Origin: Acanthaster planci
Lineage: Eukaryota; Echinodermata; Asteroidea; Valvatida; Acanthasteridae
Assembly (NCBI RefSeq): GCF_001949145.1
Contig: NW_019091542.1
Span: forward strand, 227,992 to 289,991
Reading direction: 5' to 3'
Length of the DNA: 62,000 bases
Of this stretch, positions 50,901-62,000 are shown piece after piece. The notes below the pieces were generated by a model that was not told the DNA's origin, searched no databases, and saw only the letters and a program-made list of their open reading frames with translations. Each line of letters opens with the position of its first letter. The first letter of the stretch is position 1. The position numbers and the translations under genes are program-made.

Positions 50901-53900
50901 GCGGTCGTTAACTACGATACATGGTTATAAATTGAAAATTCTGTCCTTGGGCGCAAAGGATTTCAAAGGTCTCTTAGTAATTTGTAAAGTACACGAATAT
51001 GGTTTGACAGGGTAGACTAGCTTAAGTCTGCAGCCGTTAAATTCTCTGATCATAGTTTCCCATGTAAAGTAATTTGAATTTAATCACACTCATAGCTTCA
51101 TTCGTGAAAGTGGTCCAAAATGTATTGAGTTGGATATTATCAAGGCTACTCACGTGCTTATAAGGTGCAAATCTCCACTAAAATCAGTGGCGGAATCCAG
51201 CCGAGTTTTCAATATGAATTCAAACTCATCTGTAAAAACTGTTTATTGCTTTGAAGTCCAAAGGCAAGACAGTTGACTTTAACGTAAATTCGCTTTTAGA
51301 CCAAAAGGGCATCCCTGATTGAGACGATACTGCCAGGCTAGTAATTTTTCCCTTTTTTTAACGAGGTCACATTAATCTAAGAATTGGTGGGCTTGTGAAT
51401 CTTTTAACAGGAGGTATACTTAGTATCACGGTTACGCTGCTGCGTGGAAGTCATTCACTACATCTACAATACCTCAATCACTTGGGAATCACAGAGAAGC
51501 TGGAATGATCAAGTTGAGATGACTTTAATCATAGCAATGGCTGCGACATCACGCAGCAGTATTGACAAATATATCGCCGGGGTAATTACATTGGAAGTAA
51601 AAAGAACGCTGGCCAATGTATAATGAGTTTTGACATTCACGAGATATCAAACAATGTGGTTGTCAGCCGGGGAGGCCAAATAAGCTTGAAGGCGTTGCGG
51701 GGGGGGGTAGTGGGTTTACATCAAGTAATCATGAAGGAATCCTATTGCGCATGGCTAGTAGTTTGTGGCGCAAATTTGGTAAATTATCAAGGTCCAACGG
51801 ACACAGAAAAACCTTACCCACCAAATAACTACAATGCTAAATATTTTTGTTACAATTTCTGTTATTTAAAGCTTTCTACATGACAGATGTTTTGGAAGCA
51901 GTTAAAATGCTAAAATACCATAAAGCAATGACAGAAGGCCAAAATGTCCTATTTGAGCTGGATGCTACATGCTACATGCATATTTTTGGTCGATACATAT
52001 GCCGCTGAAATTCTCGCACGCGTGCTTCAAAATGCGATGGAAATCTGCAGTGCACAAGTCTTTGGAAACGAAGCTTTTGAATGAGGCGTCACAATCTGCG
52101 GCTGTTTGAATCAATGGCATCTGCTAGACAATGGTCATCTTTCGAAACCTGAAGCACCGGTAATCGATACTGAGCTGAGCGTGTGGAGCGCGTCGTTATA
52201 GGCAGGTCAAAAGTGCGTACGGTGGAAAGAGATATTATTACATCCTAAGAGCCAATATTCACATGATACAACAGTCAAAGGATGTTTGGGTTTTTTAAAA
52301 ATGCATTTTAATGAGTCACTTAATTAAATGTGTCTAAGGGCAAGTAAACAAATCACTCGTTCATTGTTAACCTTCAGATGCCTATCTTTTCGCTTAAAGT
52401 GAAGATACACTAGAACAAAAATGTTAAAAATACATTTGAAAATTTTGATTGTTTGGAGATTACTGGACTCTTCTGGCAGTTGTTTTGAACCAAAATTTTG
52501 TCAGAGGTTTCGAATGTAATACGTTCTATCTTCAGTCCATCTTTGGAGAAATAAAAAGAAAAAAATAGGTCCACGTCCAGTTAAAAAACAATCTGGAAAA
52601 TTCACGCATGTTTTCCCTTAACCTATGATCCTTTTGTGATTTAAGTTAAACGATTAAAAAAAGATATTCGAACGACCGTTCTTGGTTGTGCTTTTACAGT
52701 TTTTCATTTCGTGTATAAATGACATTGAAATTCTGTATAAGTAGTCTTCACCAAAGTGTGGCAAAATCCCCTCAAGGCCTCAAAGGTGTACAATAATTAA
52801 GACACTTATGGCTCTCTGGTCCTTCCAACATTTCATGTCAGTAATTACATTTTCAATTTGGAGGCCTTGTGGGTTGTGACTTCATTAAATGAGATGGCTT
52901 TTAACGTACCACCATTACAATTAAGAGAATTTCCTAGCACAAGGTGCGGTGTTAACAGTTCCTTGATTGGACATCTTTTCCATTGCGATTCTCTCTGATT
53001 ACAGTTTCTGTGATTTTCCTTCGATTTTCCAGTTGTTTTTTTAATGCTTGAATATTTGGCTACCACATGAGCAAAATCAAGAGCATGCAGGTGTAAATTA
53101 TGCGTTACACTTACTTTCTGACTGACTGCAACCAATCTAACACTTTGGTATCGTGTCAGGAGCTTCCATTGATTACAGATGCATGCTGTTTGAGCAATGC
53201 ATGGAGCTGATGGAGAGCACAAGGTGTCAAAGTGGGAAGTTAGAATTCAAGATGTTGTCTTTACCGCAAGAAATTTGGAGCAGATTATAAATTGACGTGT
53301 CACTTGGATTAGGCCTAAGTGCGTGCTTTATGAAGAATTCCTGAACCTTTGAAATCTTACCTAGCCCTTCAGGAGGTATTCCATTATTTGTTCGATTCCT
53401 AAACGGCACAGTCAAGAAAGTGCTCAGCACTGTTATTTTCCTCTGTTCCTACCTTTAATATTGTTTGCCCCTTGATGCTTATTTCCAGATTGCATTAGAT
53501 CAAGGTCCGATCGACTACACTTCTGTCTGTGACATTACCATGGTTTCCAACTCTACGCCCGCCATTTATTGACCTGATTTAGTCTGATATGCGTCATAAC
53601 TATTCTGAATTTTAGTGAAAGGCTTTCCGGGGTGGTAAGATAATTGAGCGATGATGAGCCGAAATAAGCACTGACCTTTGACCTTGGCTACCGGCAACTT
53701 TTCGTCCTGTTTTCTTTTCAACGTTGTTTTCATCTGTGCTTAATTTTTATGTCTCGACATTACCGTCGAATGTTTGGGAAATGAGCAGGGTCTGCAAGTG
53801 TTTCACGGTCAATTAGAAGTGAAACCGGTGCGTGGATAAAAAGGAAACTCATGTGTACTCAACATATACATGCATGTAAAGGTCTATCGTTATCTTCAAT

Positions 53901-54529
53901 AAATATACATCATTGAGTTATTTAATTCTGGTGAGATAACACCAATAAAGTACTAAAAAATGATTACGCCATACTAACCAATATAAGTGATCTCTTTCTG
54001 ATATCTGTTGTCAGTGGTACATTTAATCGTCCACTCATTTGATCAACAAAGAGGACAATAGGCGAGGTCATTTCATTTTGTTCCAACTCTGTCCCCTCGG
54101 AGCCTGTTGTTTGAAATTAATTACCTGCCCCCCGTCTTCAAACTAACTAACCAAGTGTTTACTCACTACTGACAGAAGTATTCAATAACTAGCAGGTGTT
54201 GACCGTTTGTTTTTCAAGCAAGCTTCAACACTCTTATTCAATTAAGGATGACCGCTTGACAGCTGTTTCATAAAAGGACAAATTTGAAAAAAGTTGTCGT
54301 TAAGCGTTCTATTCCATATTTTCTCAACGTCAGAAGGTTGATCTTTCCAACCAGATCTTATTCTTTGTTTGAATACATCGATTGAATACACTGTATGTGG
54401 GAATTAATCGCAACATACAAAGTTTGTTCCAAAAAATAATGCTGTTTGAAACCGATCATATTTCATTTCGACTCGCCAGGTGTTACTTCTGTTCAGTTAT
54501 GACAATCATTACTCCATCTTCGAGCACGC

Positions 54530-54704
54530 AATACGGGTGATTCACAGTAGTGCGCCTCCAAGAGTTTGCAACGCATTGGCCAATCACAATGCGCGAAATC
54601 TGTTGACCCTTTCCGAACGCGCATTGGGTCGACAGATTCGCGCATTGTGATTGGCCAACGCTTTGCAAACTTTTGGAGGCGCACTACTGTGAATCGCCCG
54701 TATT
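54530..54704. mobile_element. Palindromic element, family B copy 2
   Basis: The 175-bp element starts AATACGGGTGATTCACAGTA and ends with TACTGTGAATCGCCCGTATT. The arms pair over nearly the full length, with GTTTGCAACGC, TTGGCCAATCACAATGCGCG and GGGTCGAC blocks as in the copy at 26294-26473. This copy lies between genes, so the family is not tied to one locus. Confidence 0.8.
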
Positions 54705-54788
54705 ACGGTCATCAACCAAGGGCTGTCAAGGAAATGACCAGCAAAAAACACGGAGCGATATTGCATCAGCAAATCTGATACAAATCTG

Positions 54789-54955
54789 CACTGTAAAAAA
54801 TGTGGTGTTAAAATCAACACTTATTGTTACAATGCACTGGAGGGTATAAAAAGTAACGTCAAATAACACACAAATTTTTAACACCAGGGAAAAGTGTTGG
54901 TGTAGTTCTCTGATAACACCAGGGGTGTTAATAAAACACCCCAGGTTTTGCAGTG
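54789..54955. mobile_element. Small TIR element starting CACTGTAAAA
   Basis: The ends are CACTGTAAAA (left) and TTTTGCAGTG (right), with repeated GTGTTAA, AACACC and GGTGTTA words inside that pair with each other. The form is that of a short hAT-type MITE. I found no clear target duplication. Confidence 0.55.
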
Positions 54956-57528
54956 TAGAAGCTTGCTTAAAACATGTAGTTTTATCAAAAGGGCCTTGAG
55001 GCTTAGTTAGTAAATCCGGGAATTGTCATCAAGGCAGCGGATATGGGAAATCCTTTAGCGATAACACAAATTTGAAATCAAGTTATAATATAATTTTAGT
55101 TGTTAGCGTTTAAAGGAAGTTCAATGGAAACGAAATTCAGTTGGCTTAAGGAATTGTTTTTGCCTTCAGCCGTGATGTCAGTTTGTAAACAATCTATGCC
55201 ATCAGTATTTTCCTCACTAATTCATTATGAAATTGAAAATAGACAATTCTGAGTATGGGTGTGCTATATCAGGAATAAATATCATGATGATAATCATTCG
55301 CATAACTTCACTGCAACTCATACAACATAACTACTAAACGCGTTTACGGTTAATTTATTTATTTATTGTTCAACATGCAATATGCAGCTTAAAAATTCGT
55401 CCAACTATCTGTGCTCGTGGCTGTAAAAGATATGATATTTTTTATAAATTCAATTAATTCGGAATTCGTGTTGTTACTCAAGAAAGTTCATTCCCTTCTC
55501 TGTGTATCTATTAAATTTGACATCTCCATGTTGTCGCCACCTGTACAGAGCCCGAGGCGTTCATACGCTACATCAGCTATCGCTGGTAATAATGCGATGT
55601 ACTTACCCAAACGCAAATGGATACCAGCGCAGCGTCAGATCGTGTACCCTTTTCACTTTGCAAATTTTACACAAAAAACAACGCCTGAGCAGAAATAAGT
55701 TTGCACCTGACGTATTCCTCGAGGCGTTGGTTCAAGTAAGTGGTTTTTGCCACCCACGGATGAACGCATAATCTGTACCATCAGCACTCAAGGGCATTTC
55801 ATCAAGTATTTACCATGCAGATTCATCATAAGAGTTCACTAACCTATTGTCGAACTCGAGCGATCCATTTTCCATTTTAATGTGAGAAAATCGTGAATGT
55901 TCGCAAGTAAGCCCAATTTTAGGCCTGCAACTCAAGAACTATGCTTTTCATTCTAAGTTACTGTCTCAGATAGCTCTTTAATGTGCTGTGTGTTAGTGGA
56001 AATTACTGCAGCCTAAAAACATCACAATTTCTGTAAAAGCAATAAGGATAATGTTAATTTCAATTACACACAGTTCCTTACTCTGTGATTTATTCAAAAT
56101 CGATATCAGTGGATGTACACACCAGGCACATTGTTACACTTGCCGTCAGAAATCAATGACAGATGTGGGCAGGACTTTTCTTTCGTTCTGCTTGTATTCG
56201 CTGAACAAAAATTATCTAAGTCTAATTTGCCTATCTTGTGTTTATTGTACGTGATTTTACAAGTCAACTTTTCAATTTATATTTAGAACCAATGAGAGCT
56301 CATTGTATTTATTTTTATTACTTTGCCTAATATATTCGCATCCAGTCTTAAAGAATGTGACCCCAACTATTTCCGTATGAAGACACTTTAATAATTTATA
56401 CTGCAATTTCCCGTTGTCAAAGCGCTTACGAACCCTATCTTGAACTTTTAAGTGCTGTGAAATATTTATTTTAATTACTTCACAAACAAGTAAGGAAACA
56501 TGGAAACAGTTGTCATGGTAACAGTTATCGAGCGCATAAGAGAAAGTAAGCACGGGTCATGCAAGGTGCAACGCCTGCTCCTTGTGAAGAGAACTCTGAA
56601 AATTATTGTCCTCACATGAGACACTCGAACGGAAATGCTGGACTTTGAAAATTTCAGGTGATAGGTCAAAGGTGGTCATCCACAGAAATGTTGAATTCGT
56701 TTTGTTTTGGCGGTATCAAGTCTGATGATGTAGGACGCTTTTGTACGACGTATAATAATGCGCCCTCTATCACTAAAATTGCTTGCTTCCGTTTCATCCT
56801 GAGATATTTCGAATTGTCGTCCACTTGATAGTATAACATACTCAAGTTGTTCAAACCAGTAATTTGAAGAGGAGAATTATTGTCGAAATTCGATACACGA
56901 CGTATCGAATAATCTTTCTAGTTGAAGTTCAAACAATAGAAGCATTGGCCTGTTTGATCAATGCAAGCGTAAACCCGACAATCTTTTTGCTATGTAAAAG
57001 TACCCCCACGCCGATTGTGAATCTAGGAGTCTGCCACCATCGACGACTGTTGTAAATTCCCTTCCCACCCTCAGGATTAAATGTGTTGATAATATCGAAC
57101 CGTTACGGGTTAGCTGAACGTTCTATTGACAGTCATTTACCCCTCATTGAGCGGCAAGCTAATTAACGTTCTCTTGCCGCTGTGCATGAACCCAAATGCA
57201 CAACTTAATTTCCCGCTTAATTTACCCCCTGAGAGACTGTCGTATTTGTTGATTAAATAAAACACCTATAAACTAATTATCGAGCTCTCGATGCTGTCTG
57301 TGCTGACAGACGAGGAAAGCTAGGAAGATATAATTAGTCGAGGAGCTATTTGTCTGGTTGTAGTACAACCTTTCCTTCGGCATCAGGTCAACTCGTAAAT
57401 CGATTCTTTGAATCGAACAGGTCTTCGTGTTCACAATTCGCAGTCGTATGGTCATCTCTGTTAGAGGAGGGCGCTGTTTCAACATATATACTGGTGTCTG
57501 CTGTAAGAAATGTGTTCTGAGCATTGAG

Positions 57529-58012
57529 CAGTGTTGACCATTGAACAGTAATGGAGTACTCGTACTCGAGTACTTCACTTTTTATCTATAGCATGTTCGG
57601 GTGCTTGGTGATGAGCAAAGATTGCATTGCTCAATCTTGAACATCACACAGTGCGACACAGCCGTTTCACTCTGTAATCTGTTACACGGTATACTTACCG
57701 GACCCTGGTTACAGAGAACCTTTCTGCTGGACTAGTTCAGGCTGCCCCTACTGCGTTTAGGTCTACTGTAGGAAATCGTTGCGCTGTTTATTTACCTTCT
57801 TGGTATTATACAAGTACTTGGACTCGGACTTGGACTCAGACTTTGGTTCTTGGACTCGGCCCAATATACATTTACTCGGCCTTGAATGTACTCGTACTTG
57901 GTGCTTAGGACTTGGACTCGTCATCAGTGTGCTTGTACTCGGCTTTGGACTCGGCCTCTAAAAGTACTCAGAATATTGTGTACTCTGATGTTAGGACTCG
58001 ATTCCAATACTG
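57529..58012. mobile_element. hAT-like element with a perfect 8-bp target duplication
   Basis: GCATTGAG occurs at 57521-57528 and again at 58013-58020, directly outside the ends. The left end starts CAGTGTTG and the right end is CCAATACTG, so the terminal inverted repeat is short (CAGTrTTG). The interior, especially 57555-57975, is built of degenerate ACTTGGACTCGG-type words. There is no ORF of note, so it is non-autonomous. Confidence 0.75.
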
Positions 58013-59048
58013 GCATTGAGCTAATTTAATATCTCTATGGTTTTGAGAGGACTTGGGATCCTTTCTTGAAGTTACCGTGATTTTCAGAAGTTTCTGAAAT
58101 ATTACATTCGCCTATAGCTATTAACTATTAACCTAAGTACAAAAACACCTGCGCGCGATTTATATTTTCCTTTTTGAGGGTGGAAGTTAGTTAGGTTTAG
58201 AAAAATTGGATTTGCTGTTGTCCTGTATAACAGATATTTTGTCATAGAAATATTAAATATTTGTCGACACAACATCGTGAGGTGCAAGACTCGTATTGTT
58301 TTCTAGCTATTTTTGTACGCAAACTTAACGCCCTATCTGTCGCTGTAAGAAAGTGTACTGCCGTATAATGCCATTAATTCAGATAACCAGACACCTTGAT
58401 ATTCACACTATACTTAGTCTGTTTTTCGTAGTCACGGTTCTACACGATATAGGATATTAAATTACTTAGCAACCTTTAAATAGCATATCTTAATCTCACA
58501 AATTAATAAATTGTCGCTATTTCGCTTGCTGGAGGGCGCTGTGCGTTTTTGCACTGTTCCCCTATACTGCAGCGGTCTTAACTTTTGATGTGCTCCTAAA
58601 TGCTAGAAATTACAACTTTACAAGAGTTGTGATATTCATTTGTCCGTTTGCGCTTGAAAAATGCCAAATGTTTATCACACGACAAAGTGAGTGCACATTA
58701 TTCGGCGTGAGCACTTAATACTTACTATATCACACTAACACAGTCTTCACAGATTATCAATTATTGTCCAGAACATTGAATGGTAGGTACTTTCTGATAT
58801 TCTGTATAGGCCTAATTCAAAGACATTGTTTCAGAGCAATTAACGTATATTACTTGTCCGTTTGTCAGTCAGGGTTGTCTGTCTGTCATTCCACCAAGTT
58901 GCGATATATTATCAGTCAAGTCACAAAGCTTTAACATTTTTGAAAGCAGATTTCTACAAGTGATTAATTCTCTGTGATGAATGAGACAAACCTTATTTTT
59001 TGTCCAAGGTTTTTGTTGGTAAGATTACAAGGTCTGTAATGTCACAGG

Positions 59049-60113
59049 CTAACGAATTGTACTCGGCCCGTCTTGATCTGAGTTCTGGAACCCGGGTTGT
59101 AATTGAGTTCTAGCTGTTACGTCAAGAACGCTGGAGTCTCCCACACGATTTCTTCGTAGGAAAATTCTCTTCAGTTCTACTTGAAAACGTTCATACTTAA
59201 AGGTGTATATGATGGGGTTCACGCACATGTTACCCAACACGAAGGCCGTGAAGATCCGATGCAAGGTGCTCTCGAAGTCATAGTGGCCTCCCAGATTGTA
59301 CATGATGTAAGCGATCTCTGTGGGTGTCCAGCACACGGTATAAGATAGGAAAACCACGCATAATGTCAACGTCACGTTCCGTTTTGCGCGATGGAATGTG
59401 TTTACCTGCGTGTTGTCGCGTTTACTCTTTTTGCGTAGCATGATTACGATACTAGCGTAGCTGAAGCACATGATGGAAAGTGGGATCAGGTACTCACAGG
59501 AAAAGAAGAATACCCCGCCAATTTTTTGGATGGTTGGACTGGGCCACACTGCGTAGCAACCATCTTCGGAAAAGGTATGCAGAACGGCCCAATAGGATTG
59601 GTACAAGAATCCGGTAACCCAGACGATAACACGGCCAATGTTAGCGCGTCGTGGGGTGAAAAGCTTACGGTGTTTAACGGCGTGGCAGATGGCGAAGTAC
59701 CTCTCCAGAGACACGAAGAGAAGGTTGACTGTGGACGCAACAAACAGGGACCAAATGATATACTCAGAGAACCAAATCCTGCAAGCTAGCTCGTCCCAAA
59801 TGTCATTTTTCTGATTCGATAGTTGGGGACCAAATCGAAGAATGAGATACAAGATTGAATCCACGAGGTCGATCATGGATTGATTCAAAATCAGAAGGTT
59901 GGTGGAAGATCCAAATACTTTCCGTCTGGTCAGGAAAATGGTACAAACTAAGGCATTACCAATGATACCAAGACTTCCAATGATGCCATAGACCACGCCC
60001 AACACGTACACACCTGAAGAAGTGTCAGTGTTGTTAGGCAGGGAGGACACTGCCTGATGAGTAGTCTCCATGGCAACTGAGATCTCTGATGAGGAAGTTA
60101 TGTTTTCATCCAT
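59049..60113 (-). CDS. Class A (rhodopsin-type) GPCR 2, intronless paralogue
   Basis: Receptor of 354 residues in one exon, clearly a paralogue of the gene at 46935-47978: the same GSLGIIGNALV in TM1 (N53), LLILNQSMIDLVDSIL in TM2 (D82), ASTVNLLFVSLERY at the end of TM3 (ERY 137-139), CWTPTE in TM6 (261-266) and NMCVNPIIYTFKY in TM7 (NPIIY 299-303). C111 and C186 can form the usual disulfide. N-glycosylation sites are NIT (4-6) and NNT (27-29). The C-terminal tail differs: it lacks the Cys cluster of GPCR 1 and is rich in Ser, Asp and Gln. The reading frame is complete. The same strand and 11-kb spacing suggest tandem duplication of an already intronless gene. Ligand and coupling are unknown. 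Confidence 0.93.
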   Translation of the reverse strand: MDENITSSSEISVAMETTHQAVSSLPNNTDTSSGVYVLGVVYGIIGSLGIIGNALVCTIFLTRRKVFGSSTNLLILNQSMIDLVDSILYLILRFGPQLSNQKNDIWDELACRIWFSEYIIWSLFVASTVNLLFVSLERYFAICHAVKHRKLFTPRRANIGRVIVWVTGFLYQSYWAVLHTFSEDGCYAVWPSPTIQKIGGVFFFSCEYLIPLSIMCFSYASIVIMLRKKSKRDNTQVNTFHRAKRNVTLTLCVVFLSYTVCWTPTEIAYIMYNLGGHYDFESTLHRIFTAFVLGNMCVNPIIYTFKYERFQVELKRIFLRRNRVGDSSVLDVTARTQLQPGFQNSDQDGPSTIR

Positions 60114-62000
60114 CTCGCAATGAAAGTTGTTTTAATTTCAACCAAGATTATACCAAGTTGTATTCAAAACCATGTATGACAACGGAAGCAGCAGTGGCGG
60201 TGTTGAAATTACCTCTTGTAGGCCTATAACGTTTATTGGCTAACTCCTTGAAAAATCACGTACACAAATCGAAGCCTACTCGTTAAAGTTCTCTTAGCGA
60301 AGGAAGAGTCTAGCTCGTGAGATACGCTGCTCTGATGTACAGCCAATAAACCAAGAACCTTATAAGTACGCGCTGAGATCCGTGGTAACTCTGTCTACAA
60401 TCAATCGTAATATCAATCGCGTGCAGCGCACGTCCCACAAGGGACACTCAGGAAGCTGTGCTCAAAAATTAATCCACTCAGGATGTATAGTTTTGTTTAA
60501 GATTGTGCCGCAAAGTGGTATCGTACTAACGTTTGAATCTTTGTGCTACAAAAGCGCACGTCGTAGCAACGAACCGTTTTAGTCTCGCTTCAAGAAGCGC
60601 ATTCGGTAATGAATTCTCCTTACAAACTAGTCTCCAGTCGAGCGTCAGACAGTTCGTATAGTTAAGTCTAAAATTACATTATCTTTCAGATTCTATCCGC
60701 CTTGCATGGAGTCTATTAGATTATAGAATTGCGCAAAGAGATGAACTCAAATAAACCCTTACAGTGTTCGATCTTCCCAGGTTTTTTTTTTTACTTTAAT
60801 AAATCGATTCTTTGACTATGACATGTTGGCATTTCCGCAAAGATGGTATCGATTGGTCCGTTTGTACACGTAAACCGAATCCTGAGCGTCACTCGCAATT
60901 TGCGTCGATTTCGATCGGTGTTCGGTGATTCTGCTCTCGCATTATATGATGCTCCTTTTCAGCTAAAATTTGAGTCAGAAGCAAAGGAGAGAAGCAACTG
61001 AATTACCAATCACCGGCACTTGTTCCACTTCTTACTAGATTAGCTTTGGCCTATTTGGGTCAAGTGTAAGCCAAGTGATCCGTTGGATCAAGATGGTTGA
61101 AATCGATCAATTAAAAGGCGGAGCTCCCCTGTTTGTTGCTCTTGAACGATGACCTCTGGTCGTTAATACGTCAGCAATTGTGTCAAGTAGCTTGCCTCAT
61201 GGTTGTGCGACCCACTGAAGACATGAAAACCTTAAGGAAACGTCCTTCTTTTCGTAGAAACAACGAAGTTGTGGTCACCGATGCAACTTGTCGTGGGGCC
61301 GTCGACTTTAATTACCTTGGTGCTGTGTCAAAGCTGTTTATTGACTGTACTTGATGCGGAGCAGTTCTTTAATGATTAACGTGTAGTTCGTGTCGTTAAT
61401 AGCCTCATGTGTCTGCCAACGAAAAAGATATTTCAATTCAATGAAAAGTTGAAATCCTTCCAGAAATGGTTTCTTAATTTAATATAAAAATGTCGTGCTT
61501 TGCAGCCTGTTAAAGTTGAATAGTTGCCAATTTTTACAGGAAAACACAATAACATTTTTGGAAGGTAGGGGTTCAGGAATGACAATAAGTGGCTGGGTTA
61601 GATTTGACTCTCTAGGTGAGAAATTTACGGAATATATGATGTCTTTTTTGTATTTTATTTATTTATGGAAGTTACCTGTACGTCAGAATTCTTTTGTGAG
61701 AAGATAATGTAAAATAACGTTATTTTGAGGCGTTTGGAGCAACTTGAAAATCGAATCAGAGGAAACAGTCATGTACAAGGATATTGACCGAATCCTCTCT
61801 CTTTGATTTGATATGAAGTCGAGGGAGAGAAGGTTATAGTGGGCGTTGAGTCTCAGTAGTTTTAAATTTTGTAAATTTTCAGGTTTATAATTGTCCTCCT
61901 TAAGGTCAAGTCGTGGAAAATAATACCTTCCTGCATTTCTACTTCCCCTGCGAGGCTAGGCTATCCAGGTAAAAATTAGTTCGTTGGAGTCATTAATTGA
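60114..62000. other. Upstream of GPCR 2 to the window edge
   Basis: No coding exon is recognised. On the minus strand TATAAG (60360-60365), with an ATTGG (inverted CCAAT) just upstream, is a possible GPCR 2 promoter about 250 bp before its ATG. The rest is AT-rich sequence with nothing I can name. Confidence 0.35.

Larger units (their letters stand above)
47979..59048. other. Gene-poor intergenic DNA between the two GPCRs
   Basis: In 11 kb I see no coding exon. The longest open frame (52845-53222, minus) has no recognisable domain. Three small elements are listed separately (54530, 54789, 57529). TGACGTAG words near 48767 and 49576 show that the 7-mer seen before the histidine-rich genes also occurs elsewhere. 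Confidence 0.5.

Noticed and set aside
52845-53222. 125-residue minus-strand ORF between the GPCRs
   Set aside because: It has no domain, repeat or paralogue, its composition looks random, and no splice or promoter context supports it.

Overview
The window looks like nuclear DNA of an invertebrate deuterostome (hemichordate, echinoderm or cephalochordate grade; I cannot settle which). The reasons are genes split by GT-AG introns of roughly 0.1 to 4 kb, single-copy animal genes close to their vertebrate orthologues, AT-rich introns full of small foldback transposons, and a pair of intronless orphan rhodopsin-type receptors. All exon coordinates below were placed by hand from splice sites, reading phase and recalled family sequence; no alignment was run.

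Layout, left to right. 187-3437 (-): the first four coding exons of TTLL1, a tubulin glutamylase subunit, running off the left edge. 4011-7818 (+): complete seven-exon TMEM41B, an ER lipid scramblase, head-to-head with TTLL1 across 573 bp. 11416-15890 (-): complete nine-exon FKBP4/5-type co-chaperone (two FKBP domains plus TPR), convergent with TMEM41B. 18197-24974 (+): three consecutive three-exon genes for small, signal-less, very histidine-rich proteins of 142, 129 and 110 residues. 27484-41797 (+): complete 16-exon TOP3B, a type IA topoisomerase of 859 residues. 46935-47978 and 59049-60113 (-): two paralogous intronless class A GPCRs.

The most unusual part is the histidine-rich cluster. 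All three genes have the same plan: a short first exon starting with a His run, a His-rich second exon and a short third exon, with both introns in phase 0. Two copies share a perfect glycine zipper (GxxxGxxxG) and a Pro/Ala/Tyr tail. The third has lost both and carries eight DPHHHV-type hexapeptides. All three have TGACGTA 172-185 bp before the start codon, followed 29-35 bp later by a GTCAnnTGA(C/G) palindrome, which suggests shared regulation. I know of no family with this layout. Metal binding is the natural inference but is not shown.

The rest is housekeeping genes plus mobile-element debris: two hAT-like non-autonomous elements with 8-bp target duplications, a two-copy TIR family, a two-copy near-perfect palindrome carrying CCAAT boxes, a tRNA-derived SINE split by an insert, a LINE reverse transcriptase relic, and a histone-type hairpin with no histone gene beside it.
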